Notes: generated by a model not told the origin, from the letters alone. DNA of 19,589 nucleotides from DASXAQ01 sp036406615 (GCA_036406615.1 DASXAQ010000116.1:1-19589), one strand, 5' to 3'; shown: positions 8,099 to 15,858, numbered from the stretch's first letter. Numbers and translations: made by a program.

Positions 8099-8835
8099 CG
8101 CCGGGCCGCCGGCTCCGGATCCGATGTCGTCTCGATCTCGGGAACCGTCGTCCTGCCGTCGCGCACCATGACCTCGCGGTCGGCGTAGGCGGCCACGCGC
8201 GCATCGTGGGTGACCACCACGACGGTGGTGCCCTCCTGTCGGGCAAGGTCGACCAGCAGGTCCATGACCTGCTCCCCCATCAGTGAGTCCAGGGACCCGG
8301 TCGGCTCGTCCGCGAACAGGACGGACGGCCGCGTCGCCAGCGCCCGCGCCAGCGCCACGCGCTGCGCTTCGCCGCCGGACAGCTCTCCGGTACGATGATC
8401 GCCGAGCGCGGCAAGGTCCAGCCGTTGCAGCCATGCCGCGGCCGTCCGGTAGGCCTCCTTGTGGCTCGAGCGATTCAGCAGCAGAGGCAGCGCGATGTTG
8501 TCCGCCGCCGTGAGCTCCGGCACGAGCTGGCCGAACTGGAAGACGAAGCCGAACGCGCTGCGCCGCAGCTTCGTTCGTTTCGTCTCATCCAGTGAATCGA
8601 TCTGCCGGCCTTCGAACCACACCTGTCCGCGATCCGGAGGGAAGATCCCGGCCAGGCAGTGCAGCAACGTCGACTTGCCGGACCCGCTCGGACCCATGAT
8701 CGCCACGATCTCTCCAGCCGCGATCGACACACTCACGCCGCGGAGCGCGGGCGTCTCCCCGAACGATTTGATGATGTCGCGCCCCTCGATCGCGGGGACG
8801 CCCCCAGGACGTGGAGCCAGGCTCGTCGAACTCAT
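8095..8835 (-). CDS. ABC transporter ATP-binding protein, MacB/LolD type
   Basis: This encodes 246 aa with all nucleotide-binding motifs: Walker A GPSGSGKST (48-56), Q-loop Q100 (FVFQFGQLVPELTAADN), signature LSGGEAQ (152-158), Walker B VLFADEP (172-178) and H-loop H210 (VVTHD). The LVPELTAADN and DEPTGSLDS segments are typical of the MacB/LolD/FtsE-like group that partners FtsX-fold permeases. It should sit on the inner membrane face and drive mechanical movement of the permease encoded immediately downstream. ATG 8835 overlaps the padR stop as ATGA, and its own stop overlaps the permease start the same way. The three genes therefore form one tightly coupled unit. Confidence 0.96.
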   Translation of the reverse strand: MSSTSLAPRPGGVPAIEGRDIIKSFGETPALRGVSVSIAAGEIVAIMGPSGSGKSTLLHCLAGIFPPDRGQVWFEGRQIDSLDETKRTKLRRSAFGFVFQFGQLVPELTAADNIALPLLLNRSSHKEAYRTAAAWLQRLDLAALGDHRTGELSGGEAQRVALARALATRPSVLFADEPTGSLDSLMGEQVMDLLVDLARQEGTTVVVVTHDARVAAYADREVMVRDGRTTVPEIETTSDPEPAARR

Positions 8836-9356
8836 CGCTGCACCATCTCCTTCAGGGAATCGAGCCGGGCCTCCGTCACGTCGATCCAGCGAAGGTCGGC
8901 CTCGAGGTGGAACAGACCGTAGTCCGCCAGTAGGGCGTCGACGGATGCCCCCGTGCGCTTCAGGTCCGTGAGCTCGCGCATGCGCTGCAGGTGGGCGGCC
9001 CGCTGAATCTCGAGGTAGCCCTTCGCTGAACGCCCGAGCATCAGCGAGATCACCACTTTGGCGAACAGGATCGTCTGGAGGTGCGGCTCAGGCTCGATCG
9101 CCTCCGAGAGCCACGTTGCGACATCCTGCTTGCCGACGTCCGTGATCGTGTACCGCTTGCGGTCGGGTCCGGCGCCCGGTTCGGACTCGCCCATCACTTT
9201 CCCGTCTCGCGCAAGACGCGAGAGCGTCGCATAGACCTGCCCGAACGGGAGCGACCGACCGACCCCGATGTACGCGTCGTAGTCGCGCTTGAGATCGTAG
9301 CCGTGGCTGGGTTCGCGCTGCAGCAAGCCTAGCAACGCCATGGGAACGCTCATCAC
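8832..9356 (-). CDS. PadR-family transcriptional repressor of the ABC operon
   Basis: This encodes up to 174 aa. The N-terminal winged helix is clear: ALLGLLQREPSHGYDLKRDYD, then GQVYATLSRLARDGKV and the wing RKRYTITDVGKQ. A helical C-terminal half (about 90-170) fits the dimerising coiled-coil of PadR subfamily 1/2 proteins. It is first in the operon and most likely represses it, binding the 10-bp palindrome inside the promoter spacer; this is inferred from position and family habit. The start is GTG 9356 or the adjacent ATG 9353. Neither has a Shine-Dalgarno sequence, and the predicted transcription start falls on the start codon, so the mRNA is probably leaderless. The ligand is unknown. 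Confidence 0.93.
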   Translation of the reverse strand: MMSVPMALLGLLQREPSHGYDLKRDYDAYIGVGRSLPFGQVYATLSRLARDGKVMGESEPGAGPDRKRYTITDVGKQDVATWLSEAIEPEPHLQTILFAKVVISLMLGRSAKGYLEIQRAAHLQRMRELTDLKRTGASVDALLADYGLFHLEADLRWIDVTEARLDSLKEMVQR

Positions 9357-9363
9357 GGAGAGC

Positions 9364-9393
9364 AGAATACGCTGAGTGTATACACCCTGTCAA
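9364..9393 (-). promoter_or_regulatory. Promoter of the padR-ABC operon
   Basis: On the minus strand there is a perfect -35 TTGACA (9393-9388), an 18-bp spacer and -10 TATTCT (9369-9364). Only 7 nt separate the -10 from GTG 9356, so transcription should begin at or next to the start codon. This is the most canonical sigma-70-type promoter I see in the window. Confidence 0.72.
9376..9385. promoter_or_regulatory. Candidate PadR operator (10-bp perfect palindrome)
   Basis: GTGTATACAC is a perfect palindrome lying between the -35 and -10 of the padR promoter. It is unusually AT-rich for this DNA. A dimer bound here would block RNA polymerase directly. PadR family operators are typically short TGTA/TACA-type inverted repeats, so this fits, but binding is inferred. 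Confidence 0.6.
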
Positions 9394-9469
9394 TACCCAG
9401 CGGCGGAGGGTGCGAGCCGGCCGCGCGTCCTCCGCTTCTATCGTCCCTAGCAACTAGGATCGGCGACCG

Positions 9470-9958
9470 ATGGATCGCGCGGCGATCGAGGAATTGTTCG
9501 TCTTCACGGACTACGCATGGCGCCGCTACGAGGACGCGATCCGCCCGCTCGGCGACGACGCGCTCACCAGGCCGGCGCCCGGGTCCGGATGGCCGGCGTT
9601 GCGAGACGCGCTGTCCCACATGACGTGGGCCTACGTCCGATGGGTGGCGAACCCGGCCGCGACCACCGACGATCCCGTGGAACCGGTGAGCTCCTGGGCC
9701 GAGCTGGCGGACTACCGCCGCCGCGTCGTGGGGCATGCTCAGGCGTACTTCGAATCGCTGAGCGACGAGGAGCTGATGCGGCCACGCGAGATGGCCGTCG
9801 ACGGCGAGCCGCTCGTCTACCGGCCCGCCGACATCCTCACCAACGTGATGCTGCACGAGCGCCAGCATCACGGGGACCTGAATACGCTGCTGTACCAGCT
9901 GGGTGCGGAACCGCCCATCGTGGAATTCCGCTTCTCCCTGCCGCAGCCACAGGCCTAG
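9470..9958 (+). CDS. DinB-fold (YfiT/DinB) putative metalloenzyme
   Basis: This encodes 162 aa. It is a four-helix-bundle DinB-superfamily protein with the three-histidine metal site visible: H50 (ALSHMTWA), H129 and H133 (MLHERQHHGD). Length and motif order match the family. Members include thiol-dependent S-transferases using bacillithiol or mycothiol, and many with no known reaction, so no substrate is assigned. ATG 9470 has only a weak AGGA about 10 nt upstream. A TAGGAT box (9455-9460) would place the transcript start within a few nucleotides of ATG, so the leader may be extremely short. It is divergent from the padR operon across 113 bp; the PBP gene follows on the same strand after 125 bp. 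Confidence 0.88.
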   Translation: MDRAAIEELFVFTDYAWRRYEDAIRPLGDDALTRPAPGSGWPALRDALSHMTWAYVRWVANPAATTDDPVEPVSSWAELADYRRRVVGHAQAYFESLSDEELMRPREMAVDGEPLVYRPADILTNVMLHERQHHGDLNTLLYQLGAEPPIVEFRFSLPQPQA

Positions 9959-10083
9959 GCGTCTCGTCTCAGCTCCGCGAGCCGGGCCCTTCGTTCGTCA
10001 CCAAAACACCGCGATCAACGCGCCGGGGGGCCTGGCGAACTCTCCGCCCGAGCGCGAGCATGGTCCGGGAGGCGCTTCCCCGG

Positions 10084-12102
10084 ATGCGGATTCGGTGGTC
10101 CGGCCCCTGGCTTCGTTGGGTCGGTGTGATCTCGGCGGCATCGGTGCTGATCGCGGTCGGCATCATGCCGTTGGCGGCCGGGCTCGGCCTCGGCATCATC
10201 AAGGCCGACCGGGCGTTCAACCGCGGCGCGATGAGCCAGATCATCCTGCCGCCACTGCCCGCCCGGTCGACGATCTACGCCGCCGACGGATCCGTGCTGG
10301 CTCACGTCTGGGGGATGTACGACCGCGCGCCCCTCCCCCTGTCGCAGATCGCGCCGGTGGCGCGCCGCGCGGTGCTGGCCGCCGAGGATCACGGGTACTA
10401 CTCCCACGGCGCCATCGATCCGGCGTCGATCCTGCGCGCGCTGCTGGTGAACCTTCGCGCGGGCGAGGTGCTGCAGGGCGGATCGACGATCGCGCAACAG
10501 CTGATGAAGAACCTGTACACGGGCAACGCCGACACGATCGCGCGAAAGATCCGCGAGGCGCAGGACGCGCTGGCGCTGGAGGCCCACTACAGCAAGAACC
10601 AGATCCTGGACGCGTACCTCAACTACATCTACCTGGGCAACGGCCTGTACGGCGTCGAGACGGCAGCCGAGCGATACTTCGACGTGCCGGCGAGCCGGTT
10701 GAGCCTTCCGCAGGCGGCGACCCTGGCGGGCATGATCGATGCGCCGGCCCTCACGGATCCGGTGCACCATCACCGAGCCGCCCTCGCGCGCCGCAACTGG
10801 GTCCTCGGCCGCATGAGCTCGCTCGGATGGATCACGCAGGCCGACTATGCCGCTGCGATCGAGACGCCGCTTCGGGTCGCGAAGCGACATCCGCCGACCC
10901 TGCGCGATCCGCGGTGGGTGCAACTCGTCGTCGGCGACTTCCTTGGCGACCCGCAGTTCGGCCCCAGCTTCCAGGCTCGCGCGCAGGCGCTCTACGAAGG
11001 CGGCCTTCGGATCTACACCACGCTTCGCCCCCGGCTCGAGCGGGCGGCGAACGCGATCATCAAGCGACGGATGGGCGGGCCGGGCATGCCACAGTCGGCG
11101 CTGGTGAGCCTGGTCCCGCAGACCGGCGCCGTCGAGGCCATGGCGGTGGGCAACTGGCCATGGCCGCAGCATCGCTACGACCTGGCCGTCGACCCCGGCG
11201 GCGGCCGCACGGCCGGCAGCTCCTTCAAGGCATACACGCTGGCGGCGGCGCTGGAGAAGGGCGTCTCCCCCGCGGCCGTGTACGACGGGAGCTCGCCGCG
11301 CACGATCCCGGACTGCGGCGGCGGACAGACCTGGACGGTGCACAACGCCGAGCCCGGATCGGGCAGCTACCCACTGTGGGAAGCCACGGCGGACTCGGTC
11401 AACGTCGTGTTCGCGCAGGTGATCGACCAGGTGGGGCCGCGAACCGTCGCCGACGTCGCGCACCGGATGGGGATCACGAGCCCGCTGGTGCCGGTGTGCC
11501 CGCTGACGCTCGGGACCTCGCCCGTCAGCCCGTTCGAGATGACGTCCGGCTACTCGACGCTCGCCAACGGCGGCGTGCATTGCCGTCCGTACGTCATCGC
11601 GTCGATCGCTTCGGCGACCGGACAGCGGATCTACCGGGCCCGTCCCTCCTGCACGCGTGCGATCCCGGCGTGGGTGGCCGCGGAGGAGACGGCGATGCTG
11701 CAGGGCGTGATCCGCTTCGGCACCGGCACGGCGGCGCAGCTGTGCCCGAGCGACTGCCGTCCCGAGGCCGGCAAGACGGGGACCGGCGAGAACTTCCAGG
11801 ACGCATGGTTCCTCGGCTACGTCCCGCAGCTGGCCACCGGCGTCTGGGTCGGGTACGGCCGGGCGGAGGTGCCGATGCCCGACGTGCCCGGCTACGGCGA
11901 AGGGTTCGGGGGCACGCTCGCCGCCCCGATCTGGCACGACTTCATGCTGGTCGCCACCCGGGGCATGCCCGTGCGCGAGTTCCCGTCTCCCCCGCAGCGC
12001 ATCCCGACGGCGCCGCCGGCTCCACCCGTCCCGACCCCCACGACACCTCCGTCCACCGCTCCCCCGCCGCCCCCGACCCCAGCCCCGTCGCCCTCGCCCT
12101 GA
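10084..12102 (+). CDS. Class A penicillin-binding protein (transglycosylase/transpeptidase)
   Basis: This encodes 672 aa. It is a bifunctional peptidoglycan synthase anchored by one N-terminal membrane helix (about 12-40). The GT51 transglycosylase motifs are AAEDHGYYSHGAID (catalytic E101), GGSTIAQQLMKN (132-143), RKIREAQDALALE (154-166) and DAYLNYIYLGNGLYGVETAA. The transpeptidase motifs are S379-SF-K382 (SxxK), S438-V-N440 (SxN) and K564-T-G566. All catalytic residues are intact, so both activities are expected outside the cytoplasmic membrane. A Pro/Thr/Ser/Ala-rich tail (about 634-672) is typical of actinobacterial class A PBPs; no PASTA domain is seen. ATG 10084 has GGGAGG 11 nt upstream; in-frame ATG 10060 is an alternative. 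No other cell-wall genes adjoin it. Confidence 0.95.
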   Translation: MRIRWSGPWLRWVGVISAASVLIAVGIMPLAAGLGLGIIKADRAFNRGAMSQIILPPLPARSTIYAADGSVLAHVWGMYDRAPLPLSQIAPVARRAVLAAEDHGYYSHGAIDPASILRALLVNLRAGEVLQGGSTIAQQLMKNLYTGNADTIARKIREAQDALALEAHYSKNQILDAYLNYIYLGNGLYGVETAAERYFDVPASRLSLPQAATLAGMIDAPALTDPVHHHRAALARRNWVLGRMSSLGWITQADYAAAIETPLRVAKRHPPTLRDPRWVQLVVGDFLGDPQFGPSFQARAQALYEGGLRIYTTLRPRLERAANAIIKRRMGGPGMPQSALVSLVPQTGAVEAMAVGNWPWPQHRYDLAVDPGGGRTAGSSFKAYTLAAALEKGVSPAAVYDGSSPRTIPDCGGGQTWTVHNAEPGSGSYPLWEATADSVNVVFAQVIDQVGPRTVADVAHRMGITSPLVPVCPLTLGTSPVSPFEMTSGYSTLANGGVHCRPYVIASIASATGQRIYRARPSCTRAIPAWVAAEETAMLQGVIRFGTGTAAQLCPSDCRPEAGKTGTGENFQDAWFLGYVPQLATGVWVGYGRAEVPMPDVPGYGEGFGGTLAAPIWHDFMLVATRGMPVREFPSPPQRIPTAPPAPPVPTPTTPPSTAPPPPPTPAPSPSP

Positions 12103-12162
12103 GAGGCCGCAACGTCGAGCCGGTGGTCGGTGCCTCGGACTGCCGTCAGACTTCAGCGCGAC

Positions 12163-13476
12163 ATGTCCCCGGCTCAGTCGCGCGCGATCAGCCCCGACGT
12201 CGCCCGCCGCTATCTGACCCTTCACCACTTCCTCGCGCCACCGCGGTCGCTCCCGACCGGGGTGCGGGGCGTGCGAACCGTGTTCGCGCGCTTCGGCTCG
12301 ATCCAGTTCGATCCCATCGACGTGGCGGGCCGGAACCACGACCTGGTGCTCCTGGCCCGGGTCGCCGGATACCGGCGAGAGATGACGGAACGCCTCCTGT
12401 ACAAGGACCGGTCCCTCTACGAGACGTACAACAAGGGCCTGTCGCTGGTGCCGATCGACGAACTGCCGTGGTATCGGATCACGTGGGACCGCGCCCGGCG
12501 CCGGCACGAGGGCGGCGCGTTCGACGCACACGCGCCGCTGGTCGAAGAGTTGCTGGAGCGGATCCGCACGTCGGGCCCGATGTCGTCGACCGACGTCCCG
12601 GCCCAGGCAGCGATCGACTGGTACTGGCGTCCGACGAACCAGGTGCGCGCGATCTTGGAAGCGCTGGCCGAGGCCGGCATCCTGGGCCTGGTCCGGCGAG
12701 ACGGGAACCGGCGCGTCTACGACCTGGTCGAGCGCCTGTTTCCGGCGAAGCTCCTGCGGCGTCAAGTACCGCCCCGCGAGCAGTTCCGGCACAAGCTGCT
12801 GTCCCGGTACCGCGCGCACGGCCTGCTCGGCCGCACCGGCTCGCCGGAGCTGTGGCTGGGGACGTCACCTCGCGTCGGCGCGATCTACGGACTCGAGGGC
12901 GACCTGCCCCTCGCCGCCGCCGGGCGCAAGGTGCTGCTCGAGGAACTCCTGGAGGCCGGGTCCCTGGTCCCGGTCTCGGTCGACGGCGTGCGCGGCGAGC
13001 GCTTCGTACCCGAGGAGGCGATGCCGCTGCTGACTCGTGCCGAACGCGAGGTCGCCGCCGGCCGTCCGCCCGGGCACGCGACGCCGGGGGTGGCGTTCCT
13101 GGCGCCGCTCGACCCCTTGATCTGGGACCGGGACTTCCTGCGGGCGCTGTTCGGGTTCGACTACGTCTGGGAGGTCTACGTCCCGGCCGCCAAGCGCCGG
13201 TGGGGCTACTACGTGCTGCCGATCCTGTACGGCGATCGGCTGGTCGGGCGCATCGAGCCGCGGACGGAACGCAAGACGAAGGCGCTTCGCATCGCCGGGC
13301 TGTGGTGGGAGGCCGGGTTCGACCCGCTGCTCGCCGACGGGTTCGTCGAGGCGTTCGCCGAGGCGATCGAGGCCCATCGCGCGTTCGGCGGGGCCGAACG
13401 CGTGGTGTGGCCGAGAACGGCGCGCCACCGGCCGTTCGTCCAAGCCGTCCGGGCGCGCCTGTCGTACATTCCTTGA
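12163..13476 (+). CDS. YcaQ/AlkX-like DNA glycosylase (HTH_42 winged-helix family)
   Basis: This encodes 437 aa from ATG 12163; GTG 12130 would add 11 residues, and neither has a good Shine-Dalgarno sequence. The segment FGSIQFDPIDVAGRNHDLVL carries the Q-x-D catalytic motif (Q48, D50) of the YcaQ/AlkX branch; the related AlkZ branch has QxQ. Later blocks are YYWRPTNQVRA-like (WYWRPTNQVRAILEAL), PLDPLIWDRDFLRALFGFDYVWEVYVPAAKRRWGYYVLPIL, and RIEPRTERKTKALRI. The C-terminal block is typical of this family. Known members unhook interstrand DNA crosslinks or remove bulky alkylated bases, so this is likely a cytoplasmic repair enzyme. It starts 60 bp after the PBP gene; that link looks positional, not functional. 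Confidence 0.88.
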   Translation: MSPAQSRAISPDVARRYLTLHHFLAPPRSLPTGVRGVRTVFARFGSIQFDPIDVAGRNHDLVLLARVAGYRREMTERLLYKDRSLYETYNKGLSLVPIDELPWYRITWDRARRRHEGGAFDAHAPLVEELLERIRTSGPMSSTDVPAQAAIDWYWRPTNQVRAILEALAEAGILGLVRRDGNRRVYDLVERLFPAKLLRRQVPPREQFRHKLLSRYRAHGLLGRTGSPELWLGTSPRVGAIYGLEGDLPLAAAGRKVLLEELLEAGSLVPVSVDGVRGERFVPEEAMPLLTRAEREVAAGRPPGHATPGVAFLAPLDPLIWDRDFLRALFGFDYVWEVYVPAAKRRWGYYVLPILYGDRLVGRIEPRTERKTKALRIAGLWWEAGFDPLLADGFVEAFAEAIEAHRAFGGAERVVWPRTARHRPFVQAVRARLSYIP

Positions 13477-13501
13477 CGGGGGGAAGGCAAGTGAGGCCCG
13501 C

Positions 13502-14260
13502 GTGGACGACGGGGACCTGGAGTTCGTTCTTCCCGAAGCGCCCCCCGAGGCATACCTCCGTTGGGCCGACGTCTGCGCTCGCGCCGCCGCTCCAGTTCCC
13601 GTGGGGGGGCATCAGCCCTGGATCGACGGGTACTTCGACGCGTCGGTGATCCCGTCGGTCCGCGCGCAAGCGTCGGCCGCGAGCGCCGCCGGCTCGTCCA
13701 CCGTGACGCCGTCGATGCGGGGCGAGCCGCAGATGGTGGTGCGCACGCTCGGCCGGCTGCAGGACGTGGCCGACGCGGCCGAGGGATCGGCCCTGACGGA
13801 CCTTCACCGCCGGATCCTGGCGGCGTGGACCGATCAGGTGCGCGCCATCACCTCTGCGCCGGTTGCCGCCGAGACCGACCTGTCGGTCTTTCGAGCCGGC
13901 TACGACACGTTCATGAGCGGCGACCTGGAGGCGATGCATCGATGGTTCGCGCCCGACGCCACGTTGGTCGTGCCGGGCCACACGCCCTTCTCCGGAACGT
14001 TTCACGGTCTGGCCGAGATCATGGCGCTGCTCACGCTGGCCAGCGACCGCCTCCGGCTCGACGCCCCCGAGCTCGTGACGATCGGAATGCACGGGGACGC
14101 CCTCGACGCCATGTTCGTGACCGCGGTCCGACGCGGACACCGTTCGCTGCGGGTGCGCCTGCACCAGTTCTGCTGGTTCAACGCCCGGGGGCAGATCGCC
14201 CACTCGGAGCTCGTGTTCGAAGAACCCGACGCGCTCGAGGAGTTCTTCCGCGACGGCTGA
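13502..14260 (+). CDS. Protein with C-terminal SnoaL/NTF2-like domain, N-terminal half unrecognised
   Basis: This encodes 252 aa. GTG 13502 is preceded by GAGG with 5 nt spacing. Residues about 124-245 form an NTF2/SnoaL-like cone fold: FRAGYDTFMSGDLEAMHRWFAPDATLVVPGHTPFSGTFHGLAEIMALL, then strands ending in LHQFCWFNARGQIAHSELVFEE. Such domains can be small-molecule isomerases or hydrolases, or simply ligand-binding; no active site can be fixed here. The first 120 residues (including WADVCARAAAPVPVGGHQPW and MVVRTLGRLQDVADAAEG) I do not recognise. The real start might be internal, for example at the Met of MRGEPQM or MVVRTLG. The gene follows the YcaQ-like gene by 25 bp and meets the HAD gene tail to tail with 3 bp between. 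Confidence 0.65.
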   Translation: MDDGDLEFVLPEAPPEAYLRWADVCARAAAPVPVGGHQPWIDGYFDASVIPSVRAQASAASAAGSSTVTPSMRGEPQMVVRTLGRLQDVADAAEGSALTDLHRRILAAWTDQVRAITSAPVAAETDLSVFRAGYDTFMSGDLEAMHRWFAPDATLVVPGHTPFSGTFHGLAEIMALLTLASDRLRLDAPELVTIGMHGDALDAMFVTAVRRGHRSLRVRLHQFCWFNARGQIAHSELVFEEPDALEEFFRDG

Positions 14261-14280
14261 CGGCTAGCCGGACCGGTCCG
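14261..14280. repeat. Two adjacent perfect palindromes at a convergent gene junction
   Basis: CGGCTAGCCG (14261-14270) and CGGACCGGTCCG (14269-14280) are perfect palindromes sharing two bases. They sit across the 3-bp gap between the SnoaL-like and HAD genes and the last codons of the HAD gene. The stems would be short, so termination is possible but weak; a protein-binding role is equally open. Confidence 0.4.
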
Positions 14281-14920
14281 AGACTCCGTCCAACAGCGCC
14301 GGCAGCCGGGACATCCCCTCGAACGTCGCATCGGCGCCGGTCAGCCGCTCCGCGGGCGTGACGCCGGCAAACCCCAGGACGCGCATGCCCGCGGCCCGCG
14401 CCGCCGCCACGCCGTTCGGGCTGTCTTCGATCACGATGCACCCCGACGGCGGCACGCCCATGGCCGAGGCCGCGTACAGGAACAGGTCGGGGGCCGGCTT
14501 GCCGTGCGCAACCTGCTCCGCGCTGAAGATCCGCCCGTCGAACCGGTCGAGCAGCCCCGCGACGGTCAAGGAGCGCACGATGCGTTTCATCGTTCCCGAC
14601 GAAGCCAGGCAGAACGGAACGGCCAGGGCGTCGAGCACCTCGCGGATCCCCGGGACCGGCCGCAGGCTCGTGTCGAACGCCTCGAACAGGCGGCGGTGGT
14701 ACGCGTCGTCGAAGTCCGTGGGCAGCTCGCGGCCCGTGCGCTCGCGGATGATCGCGTGCACGCCGGGCAGCGTCCCGCCCAGGTAGTCGCGGATGCATTC
14801 CTCGACGGTGGTGGGATGCCCGCTCTCCGTCAGCAGGTCCGACAGCACGCGGTTCGCCAGTAGCTCGCTGTCCACCACGACGCCGTCGTTGTCGAAGATC
14901 ACCAGCTCCGCCGAGGGCAT
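14264..14920 (-). CDS. HAD-superfamily phosphatase (beta-phosphoglucomutase-like)
   Basis: This encodes 218 aa. The HAD motifs are all present: motif I FDNDGVVVDSE with nucleophile D10 and acid/base D12, motif II ASSGT (S107/S108), motif III K141 in HGKPAPD, and motif IV VIEDSPNG (E165, D166). An alpha-helical cap lies between motifs I and II, as in subfamily IA (phosphoglycolate phosphatase, beta-phosphoglucomutase, YieH/6-phosphogluconate phosphatase). The DND version of motif I recalls YieH-like enzymes, but the substrate is not determinable. ATG 14920 lies 9 nt after the sigma gene stop with no Shine-Dalgarno sequence. A TAGAGT box 6 nt upstream suggests a private leaderless transcript as well as possible read-through. 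Confidence 0.9.
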   Translation of the reverse strand: MPSAELVIFDNDGVVVDSELLANRVLSDLLTESGHPTTVEECIRDYLGGTLPGVHAIIRERTGRELPTDFDDAYHRRLFEAFDTSLRPVPGIREVLDALAVPFCLASSGTMKRIVRSLTVAGLLDRFDGRIFSAEQVAHGKPAPDLFLYAASAMGVPPSGCIVIEDSPNGVAAARAAGMRVLGFAGVTPAERLTGADATFEGMSRLPALLDGVSDRSG

Positions 14921-14922
14921 CT

Positions 14923-14938
14923 GCCGACTCTAGTCGGC
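14923..14938 (-). promoter_or_regulatory. Hairpin plus TANNNT -10 box between the sigma and HAD genes
   Basis: GCCGAC (14923-14928) and GTCGGC (14933-14938) make a 6-bp stem with a 4-nt loop covering the sigma gene stop codon. On the minus strand TAGAGT (14932-14927) begins with that stop codon and ends 6 nt before ATG 14920, the usual position for a leaderless start. Either the hairpin or the promoter reading may be the functional one. Confidence 0.4.
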
Positions 14939-15826
14939 GTCGCCGGACAACACCGCCGAGGCGACCCTTGCCACGCGCGCGGGGTCGGCGATCGCGTCGA
15001 TCTCCACGATCCGGCCCGCGGCCACGGTGAACCCCATGACGGCGAACGGCCGCCCGCCGAGCGTAACGACCACCCCGGCCGCGCCGTTCACCAGCGCCGG
15101 ATGTAGGTGCGCACCCTGCAGCGCGCCCCGCAGTGCCTGTCCCGCGACGGCTGCCGGGCCGCTGAACACCTTCGAGGCCCCGGGGCGTCGTGCGCCGAAG
15201 TCGGCCCGCAGCACGACGTCGGGATCCAGCAACGCGACCAACGCCTCGAAGTCCCCATCACGAGCCGCGGCGAAGAACGCGTCGACGACCGCCCGTTGCC
15301 GGCGCATGTCCGGCTCCGGCTCGGGGAGGTCCGCGCCCCGAACTCGGCGGCGGGCGCGGCTGGCAAGCTGGCGGGCCGCGGCCGGCGTTCGGCCCACCAT
15401 CGGCCCGATCTCCTCGAACGGCAGATCGAACATGTCGTGCAAGACGAAGGCCAGACGCTCGGCCGGCGTCAGCGTGTCCAGCACGACCAGCAGCGCCAGG
15501 CCAACCGAGTCCGCGAGCATGGCCTCGTCTTCCGGCTGGAGATCCTCCTTTGGAGTGACCACGGGATCCGGCAGGTGAACCTCCAAGGGCTCCTCGCGCC
15601 TCGCGTTGCGGGATCGCAGCGCGTTCAGGCAGACGCGCGCGACGATCGTCGTGAGCCATCCGCGGAGGTTCTCGACGTCGTCGGTGCCGGCCCGGCTGAA
15701 GCGCAGCCAGGCGTCCTGGACCGCGTCGTCGGCTTCCGGCAGGGAACCGAGCATCCGGTACGCGACCCCGCGCAGGTGGGCCCGGTGCTCCTCGAAGCGT
15801 TCCGCCAGCGGGCGATCCTGGTCCAT
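14930..15826 (-). CDS. ECF RNA polymerase sigma factor with SnoaL-like C-terminal domain (SigJ/ECF41-like)
   Basis: This encodes 298 aa. Sigma region 2 is at about 8-75 (LRGVAYRMLGSLPEADDAVQDAWLRF, then WLTTIVARVCLNALRSR) and region 4 at about 105-160 (LTPAERLAFVLHDMFDLPFEEIGPMVGRT, ASRARRRVRG). A fused SnoaL-like domain runs from about 172 to the end, joined by a DLPEPEPD linker. ECF41/SigJ proteins have this layout and need no anti-sigma factor because the tail regulates activity. The DGGGK-type motif I remember from ECF41 tails is not seen, so this may be a divergent or neighbouring group such as ECF56. ATG 15826 is preferred (GAGG 11 nt upstream) over GTG 15835, which would sit 2 nt from that site. 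It is divergent from an NmrA-like gene, a typical ECF41 partner. Confidence 0.92.
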   Translation of the reverse strand: MDQDRPLAERFEEHRAHLRGVAYRMLGSLPEADDAVQDAWLRFSRAGTDDVENLRGWLTTIVARVCLNALRSRNARREEPLEVHLPDPVVTPKEDLQPEDEAMLADSVGLALLVVLDTLTPAERLAFVLHDMFDLPFEEIGPMVGRTPAAARQLASRARRRVRGADLPEPEPDMRRQRAVVDAFFAAARDGDFEALVALLDPDVVLRADFGARRPGASKVFSGPAAVAGQALRGALQGAHLHPALVNGAAGVVVTLGGRPFAVMGFTVAAGRIVEIDAIADPARVARVASAVLSGDAD

Positions 15827-15829
15827 GTG

Positions 15830-15858
15830 TGTCACATCCTCGGGTTGCGGCGTGTCAT
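15830..15858 (+). promoter_or_regulatory. Predicted ECF41/SigJ-type promoter for the NmrA-like gene
   Basis: TGTCACA (15830-15836), then 16 bp, then TGTCAT (15853-15858). The published SigJ/ECF41 consensus as I remember it is (T)GTCACA-N16-CGTC(CT), so the -35 and the spacing match and the -10 matches at GTC. Transcription would start near 15865, about 60 nt before ATG 15926. The -35 lies between the Shine-Dalgarno and the start codon of the divergent sigma gene. Confidence 0.55.

Noticed and set aside
9446..9458. CCTAG-CAA-CTAGG inverted repeat upstream of the DinB-fold gene
   Set aside because: A 5-bp stem with a 3-nt loop is expected by chance, and it overlaps a possible -10 box without a clear role.
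10015..12819. Long minus-strand open frame (934 codons) antisense to the PBP gene
   Set aside because: High GC suppresses stop codons. The translation is Arg/Gln/His-rich with no recognisable domain or plausible start signal.
9903..13649. Very long plus-strand open frame (1248 codons) over the PBP and YcaQ-like genes
   Set aside because: It is an out-of-frame reading with Arg/Gly/Pro-rich translation. The overlapping frames contain complete PBP and glycosylase catalytic motifs.
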